Shown here: one piece after another, positions 7,528 to 15,759 of the stretch
Numbering within the stretch: position 1 is the first letter of the stretch
Layout of the letters: every line of letters starts with the position of its first letter
Assembly: GCA_024711345.1 (NCBI GenBank)
Contig: JANJTA010000032.1
Coordinates: 62,001 to 126,000 of the forward strand
Reading direction: 5' to 3'
DNA from: Rhodanobacter sp.
GTDB lineage: Bacteria; Pseudomonadota; Gammaproteobacteria; Xanthomonadales; Rhodanobacteraceae
DNA: 64,000 bases
Notes under the pieces: model-generated
Told to the model about the DNA's origin: nothing
The model's database searches: none
The model's input: the letters and a program-made list of their open reading frames with translations, nothing else
Translations under genes and position numbers: made by a program

Positions 7528-10524
7528 ATGAGCAACACCCGGACATTGCGCAGGACTGGACTTTGCATGGCGCTCGGACTGGCACTCGCCGCCTTCGGCG
7601 CACCGCAGGCGCACGCGGCCAACAACGACGGCTCGGTGGCCGGTCGCACCCAGGCTGGCGCCACCGTGGTCGCGACCAATCCGGCTACTGGCCTGACCCG
7701 CACGATCACTGCCGACAATGACGGCAACTACCGCTTCCCGTTCCTGCCAGTGGGCCAGTACACCATCAGCGCCAGCAGCGGCGGCCAGGCGGTCGGCCCG
7801 ACCCGCAATGTCACAGTAGCGCTGGGCACCACCACCACGGTGGACCTGGGCGCGGCGGGCACGACCAGTCTGGCCACGATCAACGTCACCGGTTCGGTGC
7901 TGCCGGTGATCGACGTCAGCTCGACTGAATCGGCCACCATTGTCTCGCGCGCCGAGCTGGTGCGCCTGCCGGTCGACCAGAACGTCACCTCGGTGGCGTT
8001 GCTGGCACCCGGCGTGGTCAAGGGCAACGCCGGCTTCGGCGGCATCTCCTTCGGCGGTTCGTCGATCGCCGAGAACGCCATCTACGTCAACGGCCTCAAC
8101 GTCACCGACTTCTACAACCGCAATGGCTTCTCGGAAGCGCCGTTCGCGTTCTACGACCAGTTCCAGGTCAAGACCGGCGGTTATTCGGTCGAGTTCGGCC
8201 GCACCACCGGTGGCGTGATCAACGCGGTGGCGCGCTCGGGCACCAACGAATTCAAGGGCGGCATGGAGGTCACCCTGGAGCCGGGCAACTGGCACTCGCG
8301 CGCCGACGACCACTACGACGCCAACGGCAACCGCTACCTCACCGCCAGCCGCGACCGCGACTCGCTGGTGAAGACGAACGTCTGGGCCTCCGGTCCGATC
8401 GTCAAGGACAAGCTGTTCATGTTCGCCATGTACGAGGCACGCGGCAACAGCCCACGCAACACCAACAACGCCGGCACCACGCTGACTTCCAACAACTCGG
8501 ATACCGGCTTCTGGGGCACCACCATCGACTGGAACATCACCGACAGCAACGTGCTGCAGCTGATGGCGTTCTCCGACAAGAACAAGAACACCGGCGATGT
8601 CTACAGCTACGACTACGACACCGACACCATCGGCACCCGCACCAACCAGGTCTTCACCGACACCGGCGGCAAGAACTGGGCGCTGACCTGGACCAGCTAC
8701 CTGACCAACGACCTGTCGATGAAGCTGATGACCGGCCGCAACGAGCGCGAGGCGTTCACCCGTTCGCAGCTGGACATCGACTGCAACTACGTCGCAACCA
8801 CAAACGCGTTCCGCGCCATCCACAACCCCGGCGTGCAGATCGGCTGCACCAGCAGTTCCACCGTCTACGAGCGCAACGACACCCGCAAGCAGGCACGCGC
8901 CGACTTCGAGTGGACGCTGGGCGACCACCTGCTGCGCTTCGGCTACGACCACGAGAACGACACCTCCGACTACAACCGCCACTACGCCGGGCCGGGCGCG
9001 TACTACTACAACCTCTATACCGCCGACCCCGGCGACACCATCTCGAACGGTGGCGTGATGCCGGCGGGCTACGACGCCTACATCCGCGCGCGCCGCTACG
9101 AGATCGCCGGCACCTTCACTACCAAGAACGCCGCGTTCTACATTGAGGACAACTGGCAGGTCACACCGAACCTGGTGCTCAACGCCGGCGTGCGCAACGA
9201 CAGCTTCGACAACCAGGACGCCGAGGGCCGCAGCTACATCAAGATGAGCCGGCAGATCGCGCCGCGGCTGGGCTTCTCCTGGGACATGAAGGGCGACGGC
9301 AGCACCAAGCTGTTCGGCAACCTCGGCCGCTACTACCTGCCGGTGGCCAACGTGATCAACATCAAGCAGGCCGGCGGCCTGCTCGACGAGCGCACCTACT
9401 ACGCGTTCGACGGCTGGGACATCCAGACGCTCAACGGCGTGCAGTACGCCATCCCGAAACTGGGGCCGCAGATCGGTCCGGTGGACAACTCGCAGGGCGA
9501 CGGCACCGTCGGCGACTTGCGTTCGGAGGTCGACAAGAACATGGACCCGGTCTACCAGGACGAGGCGATCCTGGGCTTCCAGCAGCTGATCACCTCGCAG
9601 TGGTCGTGGGGCGTCAGCGCCACCTACCGGCGCCTGCACAACGCGATCGACGACATGGAGATCAGCGCCACCGCGCAGTGCGGCGAGAACGGCTACATCG
9701 GCTGGGTGATGGCCAACCCGGGCAAGAAGGTCACCGTGTGGGGCGACACCAACTGCGACGGCACCCCCGACGGCTACCTCACCGTGGATACCTCCAAGGA
9801 AGGTTGGGCGATGTACGACGCCGACGGCAACTACCTGGGCCAGCGCGGCTGGGTGAAACCCAAGCGCACCTATGCCGCCGTCGAGCTGCAGCTGAATCGC
9901 GCCTGGGACGAGAAGTGGGCGATGAATGCCTCGTACACGATGTCGTGGAACCGCGGCAACGCCGAAGGCCCGGTCAACTCGGACACCAACTTCGACGACA
10001 CCGGTCGCACCGAGAACTTCGACGACCCGTGGGTGAACCTGGGCGGCGACGGCTATCTGCCAAACGATCGCCGCCACCAGTTCAAGCTGCGCGGCACCTA
10101 TGCGCTCACGCCGCACTGGCAACTCGGAGCCGACGTGAACGCGGCCTCCGGCGGTCCGATTACCGGCTTCGGCGTGGGCAACCCCTATGACGCCACCAAC
10201 TACCACAGCTACTTCATCTGCGTGCAGAACTGCGACTCGTCGGTATCCGAAGACCGCGTCTACGAGCGCTCGCCGCGCGGCAAGTACGGCCGTCTGCCGT
10301 GGACCTTCAACCTCAACGCCGGCATCAGCTACATCCAGCCGTTCGACGGCGGCGAGTTCCGGGTGAAACTGGCCGTCTACAACCTGCTCAACCAGAAGCA
10401 CACCACCGCGGTGGACCAGGATCTGCAGACGTCCATCTCCAACTCCACCAGCGACACGTTCCGCCAGCCGCTGGGCTTCCAGTCGCCGCGGTTCACCCAG
10501 CTGACCATGTCCGTCAACTTCTGA
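7528..10524 (+). CDS. TonB-dependent receptor, Oar-like, with carboxypeptidase-regulatory domain
   Basis: The protein has 998 residues. A signal peptide (cleavage near QAHA) is followed by a carboxypeptidase-regulatory-like beta domain (about 35-110), a plug domain with the VEFGRTTGGVINAVARSGTN stretch, and a long beta-barrel. It ends in the expected aromatic residue (MSVNF). A good GGGGAGATGGGG purine stretch precedes the ATG. Oar-type receptors import large or peptide-like substrates across the outer membrane using TonB energy. Lying between a transglutaminase-like protein and DAP/dipeptide enzymes, it is a candidate muropeptide or murein-fragment importer. That substrate is inference; siderophore-type cargo is unlikely given the neighbours. 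Confidence 0.88.
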   Translation: MSNTRTLRRTGLCMALGLALAAFGAPQAHAANNDGSVAGRTQAGATVVATNPATGLTRTITADNDGNYRFPFLPVGQYTISASSGGQAVGPTRNVTVALGTTTTVDLGAAGTTSLATINVTGSVLPVIDVSSTESATIVSRAELVRLPVDQNVTSVALLAPGVVKGNAGFGGISFGGSSIAENAIYVNGLNVTDFYNRNGFSEAPFAFYDQFQVKTGGYSVEFGRTTGGVINAVARSGTNEFKGGMEVTLEPGNWHSRADDHYDANGNRYLTASRDRDSLVKTNVWASGPIVKDKLFMFAMYEARGNSPRNTNNAGTTLTSNNSDTGFWGTTIDWNITDSNVLQLMAFSDKNKNTGDVYSYDYDTDTIGTRTNQVFTDTGGKNWALTWTSYLTNDLSMKLMTGRNEREAFTRSQLDIDCNYVATTNAFRAIHNPGVQIGCTSSSTVYERNDTRKQARADFEWTLGDHLLRFGYDHENDTSDYNRHYAGPGAYYYNLYTADPGDTISNGGVMPAGYDAYIRARRYEIAGTFTTKNAAFYIEDNWQVTPNLVLNAGVRNDSFDNQDAEGRSYIKMSRQIAPRLGFSWDMKGDGSTKLFGNLGRYYLPVANVINIKQAGGLLDERTYYAFDGWDIQTLNGVQYAIPKLGPQIGPVDNSQGDGTVGDLRSEVDKNMDPVYQDEAILGFQQLITSQWSWGVSATYRRLHNAIDDMEISATAQCGENGYIGWVMANPGKKVTVWGDTNCDGTPDGYLTVDTSKEGWAMYDADGNYLGQRGWVKPKRTYAAVELQLNRAWDEKWAMNASYTMSWNRGNAEGPVNSDTNFDDTGRTENFDDPWVNLGGDGYLPNDRRHQFKLRGTYALTPHWQLGADVNAASGGPITGFGVGNPYDATNYHSYFICVQNCDSSVSEDRVYERSPRGKYGRLPWTFNLNAGISYIQPFDGGEFRVKLAVYNLLNQKHTTAVDQDLQTSISNSTSDTFRQPLGFQSPRFTQLTMSVNF

Positions 10525-10540
10525 TAGACCTCCCCCGATT

Positions 10541-10574
10541 GCGGCCCGCGCAAGTGGCGGGCCGCTCTTTTTTT
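10541..10574 (+). terminator. Rho-independent terminator after the Oar-like receptor
   Basis: A perfect GCGGCCCGC/GCGGGCCGC stem with a short AAGT-type loop is followed by a run of seven T. It ends the receptor transcript 26 bases before the lysA start, so lysA expression needs read-through or its own promoter inside this short gap. Confidence 0.88.
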
Positions 10575-10600
10575 CTGGCACTCCTGCACGACGTCCAACC

Positions 10601-11905
10601 ATGCCAACGCAAACAACCAGCCGTCCGGTCGCACCGCCGTCCGTTCCCGAGGCAAACGGCGCAAGCCATCGCTTCGATGGGGTCGATCTGCAGGCGCTGG
10701 CGCAGCGGATCGGCACGCCCCTGCACGCCTATTCCGCCAATGCGATCCGCCAGCGCATCGGCGAACTCAAGGCGGCGCTGGACGGGCTCGACGCCATCAT
10801 CTGCTACGCGGTGAAGGCCAATGCCAATCTCGCCATCCTGCAGCTGATGGCGCAGGCCGGCGTCGGCGCCGACATCGTCTCGGTCGGCGAACTGCGCCGC
10901 GCGCTCAACGCAGGCATCCCCGCCGGGCGCATCGTATTCTCCGGCGTCGGCAAGAGCGCCGACGAGATCGCCGGCGCGCTGAACGTGGGCATCCTGCGCT
11001 TCAACGTGGAGTCGCTGGACGAGCTGCACACGCTGCAGCGGCTGGCCAAGACGCAGGAGGTGACTGCGCGTGCCGCCGTGCGCATCAACCCCGACGTGGA
11101 CGCGCAGACCCACGCCAAGATCTCCACCGGCAAATCGGAAAACAAGTTCGGCGTCAGCATCGACGAGGCCCGTCGCTGGTTCGCCGGACGCAAACAACTG
11201 ACCCACGTGCAGCTCGACGGCCTGCACGTGCACATCGGCTCGCAGATTCTCAGCGTCGAGCCGTTCCGGCTGGCGCTGCAGCGCGTCGCCGCGTTCTGGC
11301 GCGAACTCGAACAGGCCGGCCATCCGATCGCCAGCATCGACGTCGGCGGGGGGCTGGGTGTGTGCTATCGCGAGGGCACGGACCAGCCGGTGGCCGCCGC
11401 CGATTACGTGGCCGTGATCCGCGAGGCGCTGGCCGGTTTCCGCGGTCGCCTGCTGCTGGAACCGGGCCGCTACCTGGTTGCCGAGGCGGGCGTGCTGCTG
11501 ACCCGCGTGATCCGCGTCAAGCCCGGCATCGAGCGCAGCTTCCTGATCCTCGACGCGGCGATGAACGACCTGCTGCGGCCCAGCCTGTACGACGCCTGGC
11601 ACGACATCGTGCCGGTCGTCGACGCCGCACGGCCGCGCGTGACCTACGACGTTGTCGGCCCGGTCTGCGAAACCGGCGACACCTTTGCGCGCGCGCGTGC
11701 GCTGCCCGAGTGTTCGGCGGGCGACCTGTTGCTGATCAAGGCCACCGGCGCGTACGGTACGTCGATGGCCTCCACCTACAACTCGCGGCCGCTGGCGGCC
11801 GAGGTGCTGCTCGACCAGGGCCGCTACGCCGTGGTGCGCCGCCGCCAGCACTTCGAGGACATGATCGCCGGCGAGCAGCCGGCGCGGCATTGGGAAACGA
11901 CATGA
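10601..11905 (+). CDS. lysA: Diaminopimelate decarboxylase
   Basis: The protein has 434 residues, normal for LysA. It is a fold-III PLP enzyme: the Schiff-base lysine is Lys72 in YAVKANAN, the phosphate-binding glycines are in DVGGGLGV, and the active-site cysteine motif GPVCETGD lies in the C-terminal barrel. It converts meso-diaminopimelate to L-lysine with CO2 release. Here it is the first gene after a terminator and is coupled by ATGA to an M19 dipeptidase. That placement suggests it may channel scavenged DAP rather than, or in addition to, biosynthetic DAP. Whether the genome has a second lysA cannot be seen. Confidence 0.93.
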   Translation: MPTQTTSRPVAPPSVPEANGASHRFDGVDLQALAQRIGTPLHAYSANAIRQRIGELKAALDGLDAIICYAVKANANLAILQLMAQAGVGADIVSVGELRRALNAGIPAGRIVFSGVGKSADEIAGALNVGILRFNVESLDELHTLQRLAKTQEVTARAAVRINPDVDAQTHAKISTGKSENKFGVSIDEARRWFAGRKQLTHVQLDGLHVHIGSQILSVEPFRLALQRVAAFWRELEQAGHPIASIDVGGGLGVCYREGTDQPVAAADYVAVIREALAGFRGRLLLEPGRYLVAEAGVLLTRVIRVKPGIERSFLILDAAMNDLLRPSLYDAWHDIVPVVDAARPRVTYDVVGPVCETGDTFARARALPECSAGDLLLIKATGAYGTSMASTYNSRPLAAEVLLDQGRYAVVRRRQHFEDMIAGEQPARHWETT

Positions 11906-13110
11906 ACGCGACCACCCGCCTCGCCCTTCTCGCCGCCCTGACCTGGCCCGCCGTTTCGGCGCAGGCCGCGCAGGATCCGCCGGTCACCATCGACACCCAC
12001 GTCGACATCCCGTTCAACTACATGGTCGAGCCGCGCTTCGACGTGGGGCACGACACCCGCCTGCTGGTCGACCTGGGCAAGATGGAGCGCGGCGGCCTCA
12101 ATGCGGCATTCTTCGTGGTCTGGGTGCCGCAGCACGCGCTCGACGCCGCCGGCTACGCCAAGGCGGTGCAGCAGGCCAGCCGGAAGTACGACGGCATCGG
12201 CCGCATGCTGATGATGTACCCCGACCGCATCCGCCTGGCCACCACGCCCGAACAGCTGCTGGCCAACCGCAAGGCCGGTCTGCTCTCGGCCACCATCGAG
12301 ATCGAGAACGCCTACTCGCTCGGCCACGACATCCGCCGCCTCGACGCCGCGTTCGACCGCGGCGCCCGTTCGGTCGGTCTGGTCCACGTCGGCAACAACG
12401 ACCTGTGCTCCAGCTCGATGCCCGACACCGAGCACGGCGAGCCGGCAATGAACAGCGCCGGCGATCAAGGCATGAGCGAGTTCGGCCGCGCGGTGGTCAA
12501 GCGGGCCAACGAACTCGGCATGCTGGTCGACATCTCGCATGCCTCGGACAAGTGCGTGCGCGATGCGCTCGCGGTATCGGCCACGCCGCTGATCGCTTCG
12601 CACTCCGGCGCCCGCGCCGTGCTCGACCACCCGCGCAACCTGCCCGACGGCCTGCTGCGCGCGCTCGCCGCGAAGGGCGGCGTGGTGCAGGCGGTGGCGT
12701 ACAAGGAATTCCTCAAGCACGACCCCGGCCGCGCGGCCGCCGAGAAAAAATTGCAGGCAGCCGTGGCGAAGCAGGCCGGCGAAAAGGCCTACGACAGCGA
12801 CAACGACGACTACCGGCCCGAGATGGAAGCGGGCATGGCCGAGATCCAGAAGAAGTATCCGCTGGCCACGCTGGACGACTACGTGAAACAGATCCGCCAC
12901 ATGGTGCAGGTGGCCGGCATCGACCATGTGGGCCTCGCCTCCGACTTCGACGGCGGCGGCGGCATCACCGGCTGGAAGGACGCCAGCGAAACCCGCAACG
13001 TCACCGCCGCGCTGCGCAAGGCCGGCTTCAGCGAGCCGGACATCGCCAAGCTGTGGGGCGGCAACCTGCTGCGCGTGTGGGGCGAGGTGGAACGCCATGC
13101 GCAGCACTGA
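11902..13110 (+). CDS. Exported M19 (renal-type) membrane dipeptidase
   Basis: The protein has 402 residues, with a signal peptide (TWPAVSAQA) and an amidohydrolase-type TIM barrel. Family motifs are visible: the first metal site DTHVDIPF, the bridging Glu in SATIEIENAY, His in DISHAS and SHSGARA, and late DHVGLASDFDGGGG. M19 enzymes are zinc dipeptidases that tolerate a D-residue in the second position, so L-Ala-D-Glu, D-Ala-containing or epimerised L-Ala-L-Glu dipeptides are plausible substrates. The start is coupled to lysA by ATGA. The last 14 bases overlap the next gene, supporting a single transcript. Confidence 0.9.
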   Translation: MNATTRLALLAALTWPAVSAQAAQDPPVTIDTHVDIPFNYMVEPRFDVGHDTRLLVDLGKMERGGLNAAFFVVWVPQHALDAAGYAKAVQQASRKYDGIGRMLMMYPDRIRLATTPEQLLANRKAGLLSATIEIENAYSLGHDIRRLDAAFDRGARSVGLVHVGNNDLCSSSMPDTEHGEPAMNSAGDQGMSEFGRAVVKRANELGMLVDISHASDKCVRDALAVSATPLIASHSGARAVLDHPRNLPDGLLRALAAKGGVVQAVAYKEFLKHDPGRAAAEKKLQAAVAKQAGEKAYDSDNDDYRPEMEAGMAEIQKKYPLATLDDYVKQIRHMVQVAGIDHVGLASDFDGGGGITGWKDASETRNVTAALRKAGFSEPDIAKLWGGNLLRVWGEVERHAQH

Positions 13111-14704
13111 GCCGGCACGCGCGCTCCCTCCCCTGCGACGCAGGCGAGGGTCGGGGTGGGGTGCTCTTGCTCTTGCCCTTGCGCTCCTGCTCGCACCGCT
13201 TGCCGCCACCGCCCAAACCGCGAACCGCAACTACGACAAGATCGTCGACGCGGTGATCGAGCGCTACCACCTGCCCGGTATCGCCGTCGGGGTGATCGAG
13301 GACGGCCGGGTCGTCTACGTGCGCACCGCCGGCGAAGCCGTCGCCGGCTCCGGCCAGAAGATCACCCCGCGCACGCTGTTCAAGATCGCCTCCAACAGCA
13401 AAGCGATGACCACCGCCCTGCTCGGCCGGCTGGTCGACCAGGGCAAGCTGCGCTGGGACGACCCGGTGACGAAGTACCTGCCGCAGTTCCGCATGAACGA
13501 TCCATGGGTCACCGCGAACATGCGCGTGGCCGACCTGCTCACCCACGCCAGCGGCCTGCCCGAGGGCGGCGGCGACCTGATGCTGTGGCCGGAGCCGAAC
13601 GCGTTCACCCGCGCCGACATCATCGACGGGCTCGCCTTCATCAAGCCCGGCTACAGCTTCCGTTCGCAGTACCAGTACGACAACCTGCTTTACGTGGTGG
13701 CCGGCGAAGTGGCCGCCGCCGCGGGCGGTGCACCGTACGAAACGCTGATGCGCCGCGAGGTGTTCGCACCGCTGGGCCTGGACCGCTGCCAGGTCGGCGC
13801 CTGGAACCGCGACGCGGTCGGCGACGTGGCCGCGCCGCACCGTCGCGACGGCGATCGCAACGTGGCGATCCCCGAAGCCGCGGCGATCCCCGCGATCACC
13901 TCCGCCGCGGCCGGCGGCATCCGCTGCGACCTCACCGACATGCTGAGCTGGGCGCGCAACTGGCTGGTGCCCACCCATGCCCAGCTGCAGTGGTTGTCGC
14001 CGGTGCAGCGCGACGTGTTGCAGGCGCCGCACATGCTGATCCCGGTCTCCGCGCAGCGCCGCGCGTGGGACAACACCCACGTGATGGCCTACGGCTACGG
14101 CTGGCGCATGGCCGACGTCGACGGCCAGTGGAGCGTGTGGCACACCGGCACGCTGAACGGCATGTACTCGATGCTTGCCCTGCTGCCCGACCGCGACAAC
14201 GGCTTCGTGTTCATGATCAACGGCGAGGCGGATGAAGCGCGCACCGTGCTCGGCGAAGTGCTGATGAAACATTTCACCGCGCCCGCTGACGATCGCGGCG
14301 TGGACTGGTACGCCGATGCGCTGGCGCAGCGGGCGCAGCAGCGCTCGCCGTCGTCGTCCGCCCCCGACACCTCGGCGCAGCGGCCGGCCACACCGGCCGA
14401 GCTGGCGCGCTGGAGCGGCCGGTACCGCGACCCGTGGTTCGGCGACGTCACGCTGTGCCCGCGCGAGGGCAAGGTGCACTTCGCCGCCGCCAAGTCGCCC
14501 ACGCTGGCCGGCACGGTGATGCGCCTGGGCGAGCGCTACCTGGTGCACTGGGACGACTCGGCCAACCTCGACGCCTGGCTGGATTTCCGCGCCGCCAGTG
14601 GCGACCAGCCGGTCACCCTGCGCATGGCCAAGCTCGATCCCGAAGGCGACTTCAGCTCCGACTACGAAGACCTCGACTTCCGCCGCACGGGGAGTTGCCC
14701 ATGA
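13097..14704 (+). CDS. Exported serine hydrolase of the beta-lactamase/D,D-peptidase fold (class C-like)
   Basis: The protein has 535 residues from an ATG lying inside the end of the dipeptidase gene. A signal peptide precedes a class C beta-lactamase-type domain with the nucleophile Ser99 in SNSK, the Tyr/Asn motif in QYDNLLY and a WHTGTL motif in place of KTG. A C-terminal domain of about 110 residues (after residue 425) follows a Ser/Pro/Ala-rich linker. Such enzymes are mostly D-stereospecific peptidases or esterases rather than true beta-lactamases. In this setting, cleavage of D-amino-acid peptides is the likely role. The leader contains a fragment of a dispersed palindrome (13128-13161). 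Confidence 0.85.
   Translation: MRSTEPARALPPLRRRRGSGWGALALALALLLAPLAATAQTANRNYDKIVDAVIERYHLPGIAVGVIEDGRVVYVRTAGEAVAGSGQKITPRTLFKIASNSKAMTTALLGRLVDQGKLRWDDPVTKYLPQFRMNDPWVTANMRVADLLTHASGLPEGGGDLMLWPEPNAFTRADIIDGLAFIKPGYSFRSQYQYDNLLYVVAGEVAAAAGGAPYETLMRREVFAPLGLDRCQVGAWNRDAVGDVAAPHRRDGDRNVAIPEAAAIPAITSAAAGGIRCDLTDMLSWARNWLVPTHAQLQWLSPVQRDVLQAPHMLIPVSAQRRAWDNTHVMAYGYGWRMADVDGQWSVWHTGTLNGMYSMLALLPDRDNGFVFMINGEADEARTVLGEVLMKHFTAPADDRGVDWYADALAQRAQQRSPSSSAPDTSAQRPATPAELARWSGRYRDPWFGDVTLCPREGKVHFAAAKSPTLAGTVMRLGERYLVHWDDSANLDAWLDFRAASGDQPVTLRMAKLDPEGDFSSDYEDLDFRRTGSCP
13128..13161. repeat. Half copy of CCCTCTCCC-type dispersed palindrome inside a coding leader
   Basis: CTCCCCTGCGACGCAGGCGAGGG followed by TCGGGGTGGGG has the hairpin and tail of the repeat family seen in full at 15587-15691. 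It encodes residues about 11-22 of the serine hydrolase, just ahead of its hydrophobic signal core, so part of the leader derives from repeat DNA. Confidence 0.6.
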
Positions 14705-15567
14705 TCGTCCGTCGGTCCGTGATCCTCCGTAGGAGCCCGCTCGCGGGCGATGCTGTTAGGGCCGGGATGGCCGGCCGTTCGTCGGTTGCAGGCCGGGATT
14801 CGGGATTCGGGATTCGCGAGGGCAAGAGCATCGCCCGCGCGCGGGCTCCTGCACGAGTCGGGCGCCTGTTGGTGCTTGCCTGGCTCGTCGCCGGCTGCGG
14901 CGTCGCGCATGCGGAGCAGCCGCCAGCGCTGTCGCCCGCCACGACCGCCGCGGCGGCTAACCTGGTCGACATCCGCACGCTGGTGCCGGACATCGCCGAG
15001 GACATCAAGTACGCCGGCCACGACAACTTCGTGGGCGCGCCGGTGGACGGCTACCTGGCGCCAAAGTGCCTGCTGCTGCAGCCGGTTGCCGAAGCGTTGG
15101 CACGGGTCGAGCAGGAACTGCGCGCGCAGCACTACCGGCTGAAGATCTGGGATTGCTACCGCCCGGCCCGCGCGGTGGCGCACTTCGTGCGCTGGGCGCA
15201 CGACCTGGCCGACCAGCGCACCAAGGCGCAGCACTATCCCGCGCTGGACAAGTCGCAACTGCTCGGCGACTACATCGCGCCGGTCTCCGGCCATAGCCGC
15301 GGCGCCACCATCGACCTCACCCTCGAGCGCTGCGCCGCCGACGGCAAGCGCTGCGAAGCGCTGGACATGGGCACCGACTTCGACTTCTTCGACGTGCGCG
15401 CCCACACCGACGCACCCGGCATCGGCGCCGCGCAGCGCGCGAACCGCCTGCGGCTGCGCGACGCGATGGCACGCGAAGGCTTCCGCAACTATCCGCTGGA
15501 GTGGTGGCATTACACCCTCGCGCCGGAACCGACGCCGCACACACTGTATGACGTGCCGGTGCAATGA
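14701..15567 (+). CDS. VanX-like D-Ala-D-Ala dipeptidase, predicted lipoprotein
   Basis: The protein has 288 residues from the ATG overlapping the upstream stop (ATGA). The M15D catalytic domain shows IWDCYRPARA, the zinc ligands in SGHSRGATIDLTL and the Glu/His pair in LEWWHYTL, so it should hydrolyse free D-Ala-D-Ala. The hydrophobic segment at 55-66 ends in a lipobox (LVAGC, Cys66), predicting a lipoprotein. Residues about 10-51, ahead of the signal core, are encoded by a REP-like palindrome, so the true start may lie downstream at a GTG or TTG near 14860-14880. No van operon genes are present. Cell-wall dipeptide use is the likelier role than glycopeptide resistance. Confidence 0.85.
   Translation: MIVRRSVILRRSPLAGDAVRAGMAGRSSVAGRDSGFGIREGKSIARARAPARVGRLLVLAWLVAGCGVAHAEQPPALSPATTAAAANLVDIRTLVPDIAEDIKYAGHDNFVGAPVDGYLAPKCLLLQPVAEALARVEQELRAQHYRLKIWDCYRPARAVAHFVRWAHDLADQRTKAQHYPALDKSQLLGDYIAPVSGHSRGATIDLTLERCAADGKRCEALDMGTDFDFFDVRAHTDAPGIGAAQRANRLRLRDAMAREGFRNYPLEWWHYTLAPEPTPHTLYDVPVQ
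14729..14851. repeat. REP-like palindromic element within the VanX-like leader
   Basis: The left arm at 14729-14753 (GTAGGAGCCCGCTCGCGGGC and five more bases) is inverted at 14828-14851. The spacer carries GGGATTC tandem units. The element matches that at 1060-1169. It lies between the annotated ATG and the signal-peptide core of the D-Ala-D-Ala dipeptidase and keeps the reading frame open. Confidence 0.85.
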
Positions 15568-15586
15568 CACCGTACCCATCGAAACT

Positions 15587-15691
15587 CCCCTCTCCCTGTG
15601 GGAGAGGGGTCGGGGGAGAGGGTCCGGGCGGAGCCGAGCGCCGCGGCGATACCGCACCCTCACCCCAACCCCTCTCCCGCAGGGAGAGGGG
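15587..15691. repeat. CCCTCTCCC-type double-hairpin dispersed repeat
   Basis: Two near-identical hairpins, CCCCTCTCCCTGTGGGAGAG at 15587 and CCCCTCTCCCGCAGGGAGAG at 15669, flank a segment with matching GAGGGTCCGGGC/ACCCTCACCCC parts. The unit fills the gap between the VanX-like gene and the next lipoprotein hydrolase. It belongs to the same family as the insert in lpdA at 58713-58827. Confidence 0.85.
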
Positions 15692-15759
15692 CTCAAGCTT
15701 CTGGAACCGGGATTCGGGATTCACAACGGGTGTTACGCCATGACAACGGGAGTGTTGCC

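Noticed and set aside
7486..10716. 1076-codon minus-strand frame
   Set aside because: Antisense shadow of the Oar-like receptor; composition is repetitive Val/Ala/Gly/Arg and no domain is recognisable.
14701..15567. Glycopeptide (vancomycin) resistance determinant
   Set aside because: VanX-like enzyme alone; no vanH, vanA-type ligase, vanR or vanS nearby, and the context is murein-peptide use.
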